A stretch of DNA of 20,302 bases from JBGVMW01 sp045125095 (lineage in GTDB: Bacteria > Bacillota > Clostridia > Lachnospirales > Lachnospiraceae): positions 1 to 20,302 of the forward strand of contig JBGVMW010000315.1 of assembly GCA_045125095.1 (NCBI GenBank), given 5' to 3'. Every line of letters starts with the position of its first letter. Position 1 is the stretch's first letter. The notes below the pieces were generated by a model, which was not told where the DNA came from, ran no database searches, and was given only the letters and a program-made list of their open reading frames with translations. Made by a program: the position numbers and the translations under genes. Below, piece after piece: positions 20,131 through 20,302 of this stretch.

Positions 20131-20302
20131 TAGGCATTTGCGAAAGTGAAGCCCATCCGCAAATGGTCAGAATTGTTTGTGACAGATAGCTGTTTGCTAC
20201 ATCGTCTATATGTGACCCTCTGAAAACGTCGGCACTTAGGCTGTGTATTTTACAGCCTTAGTGTCCGCTACGTTTGAAGGGAGCGAGAGCGCGTCAAATA
20301 TA
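20131..20302. repeat. Long-hairpin (MITE-like) repeat, copy 2, cut by window end
   Basis: 20187-20302 repeats bases 1-116 at 114 of 116 positions in the same orientation. The preceding 20131-20186 is the outer part of the left terminal inverted repeat, starting TAGGCATTTGCGAAAGTGA, and it mirrors the right end of copy 1 (about 136-192). The right arm of this copy lies outside the window. Confidence 0.8.

Overview
The window reads as a low-GC, endospore-forming Clostridia chromosome, most likely a Lachnospiraceae gut anaerobe. The evidence is AT-rich coding sequence, strong AGGAGG ribosome binding sites, TTGACA/TATAAT promoters, an Asn T-box leader, Asn-tRNA made by transamidation (archaeal-type AspRS plus GatCAB), a two-gene SUF-like Fe-S system, and an alpha/beta small acid-soluble spore protein. 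All recognised genes are on the + strand. No tRNA, rRNA, CRISPR array, transposase or phage gene was seen.

Layout. (1) 1-192 is the right-hand part of a long-hairpin repeat. A second copy starts at 20131 and runs off the other end. (2) 225-1918 holds a truncated XRE-type HTH fragment and an unrecognised membrane protein, followed by two hairpins (1928-2042) and a VOC/glyoxalase-fold protein. (3) 2569-7816 is the Asn-tRNA block: promoter, T-box with specifier AAC and terminator, aspS, a 65-bp tandem duplication of the aspS 3' end, a fossil of an acetyltransferase gene, gatC-gatA-gatB and a terminator. (4) 8007-11838 is an envelope cluster: sppA, an RDD membrane protein and two bacterial PH-domain membrane proteins (YdbS/YdbT-like), all closely spaced or overlapping and ended by a terminator. 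(5) 11866-15089 is a promoter, a yybP-ykoY (Mn2+) type riboswitch with a terminator, and an ABC ATPase plus an FtsX/MacB-type permease. (6) 15179-15691 is a hypothetical cytosolic protein (possible DUF6985). (7) 15783-17859 is an autoregulated-looking PadR - DUF1700/HAAS - DUF4097 operon with a large operator palindrome. (8) 17915-18109 is a spore SASP whose ribosome binding site lies inside a hairpin. (9) 18119-19889 is a promoter, SufC-like and SufB/D-like proteins (minimal SUF/SMS system) and a terminator. (10) 19890-20302 is non-coding and contains the second long-hairpin repeat.

How the parts work together. The Asn block charges tRNA-Asn with Asp and then amidates it; the AAC specifier makes the operon sense the same tRNA. 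The SppA/RDD/bPH2 and PadR/DUF1700/DUF4097 groups both look like envelope homeostasis modules. The points most worth a second look are the metal-riboswitch control of a MacB-type exporter, where three mutually exclusive RNA pairings can be read directly, and the ~248-bp hairpin repeat present near both ends of the window.
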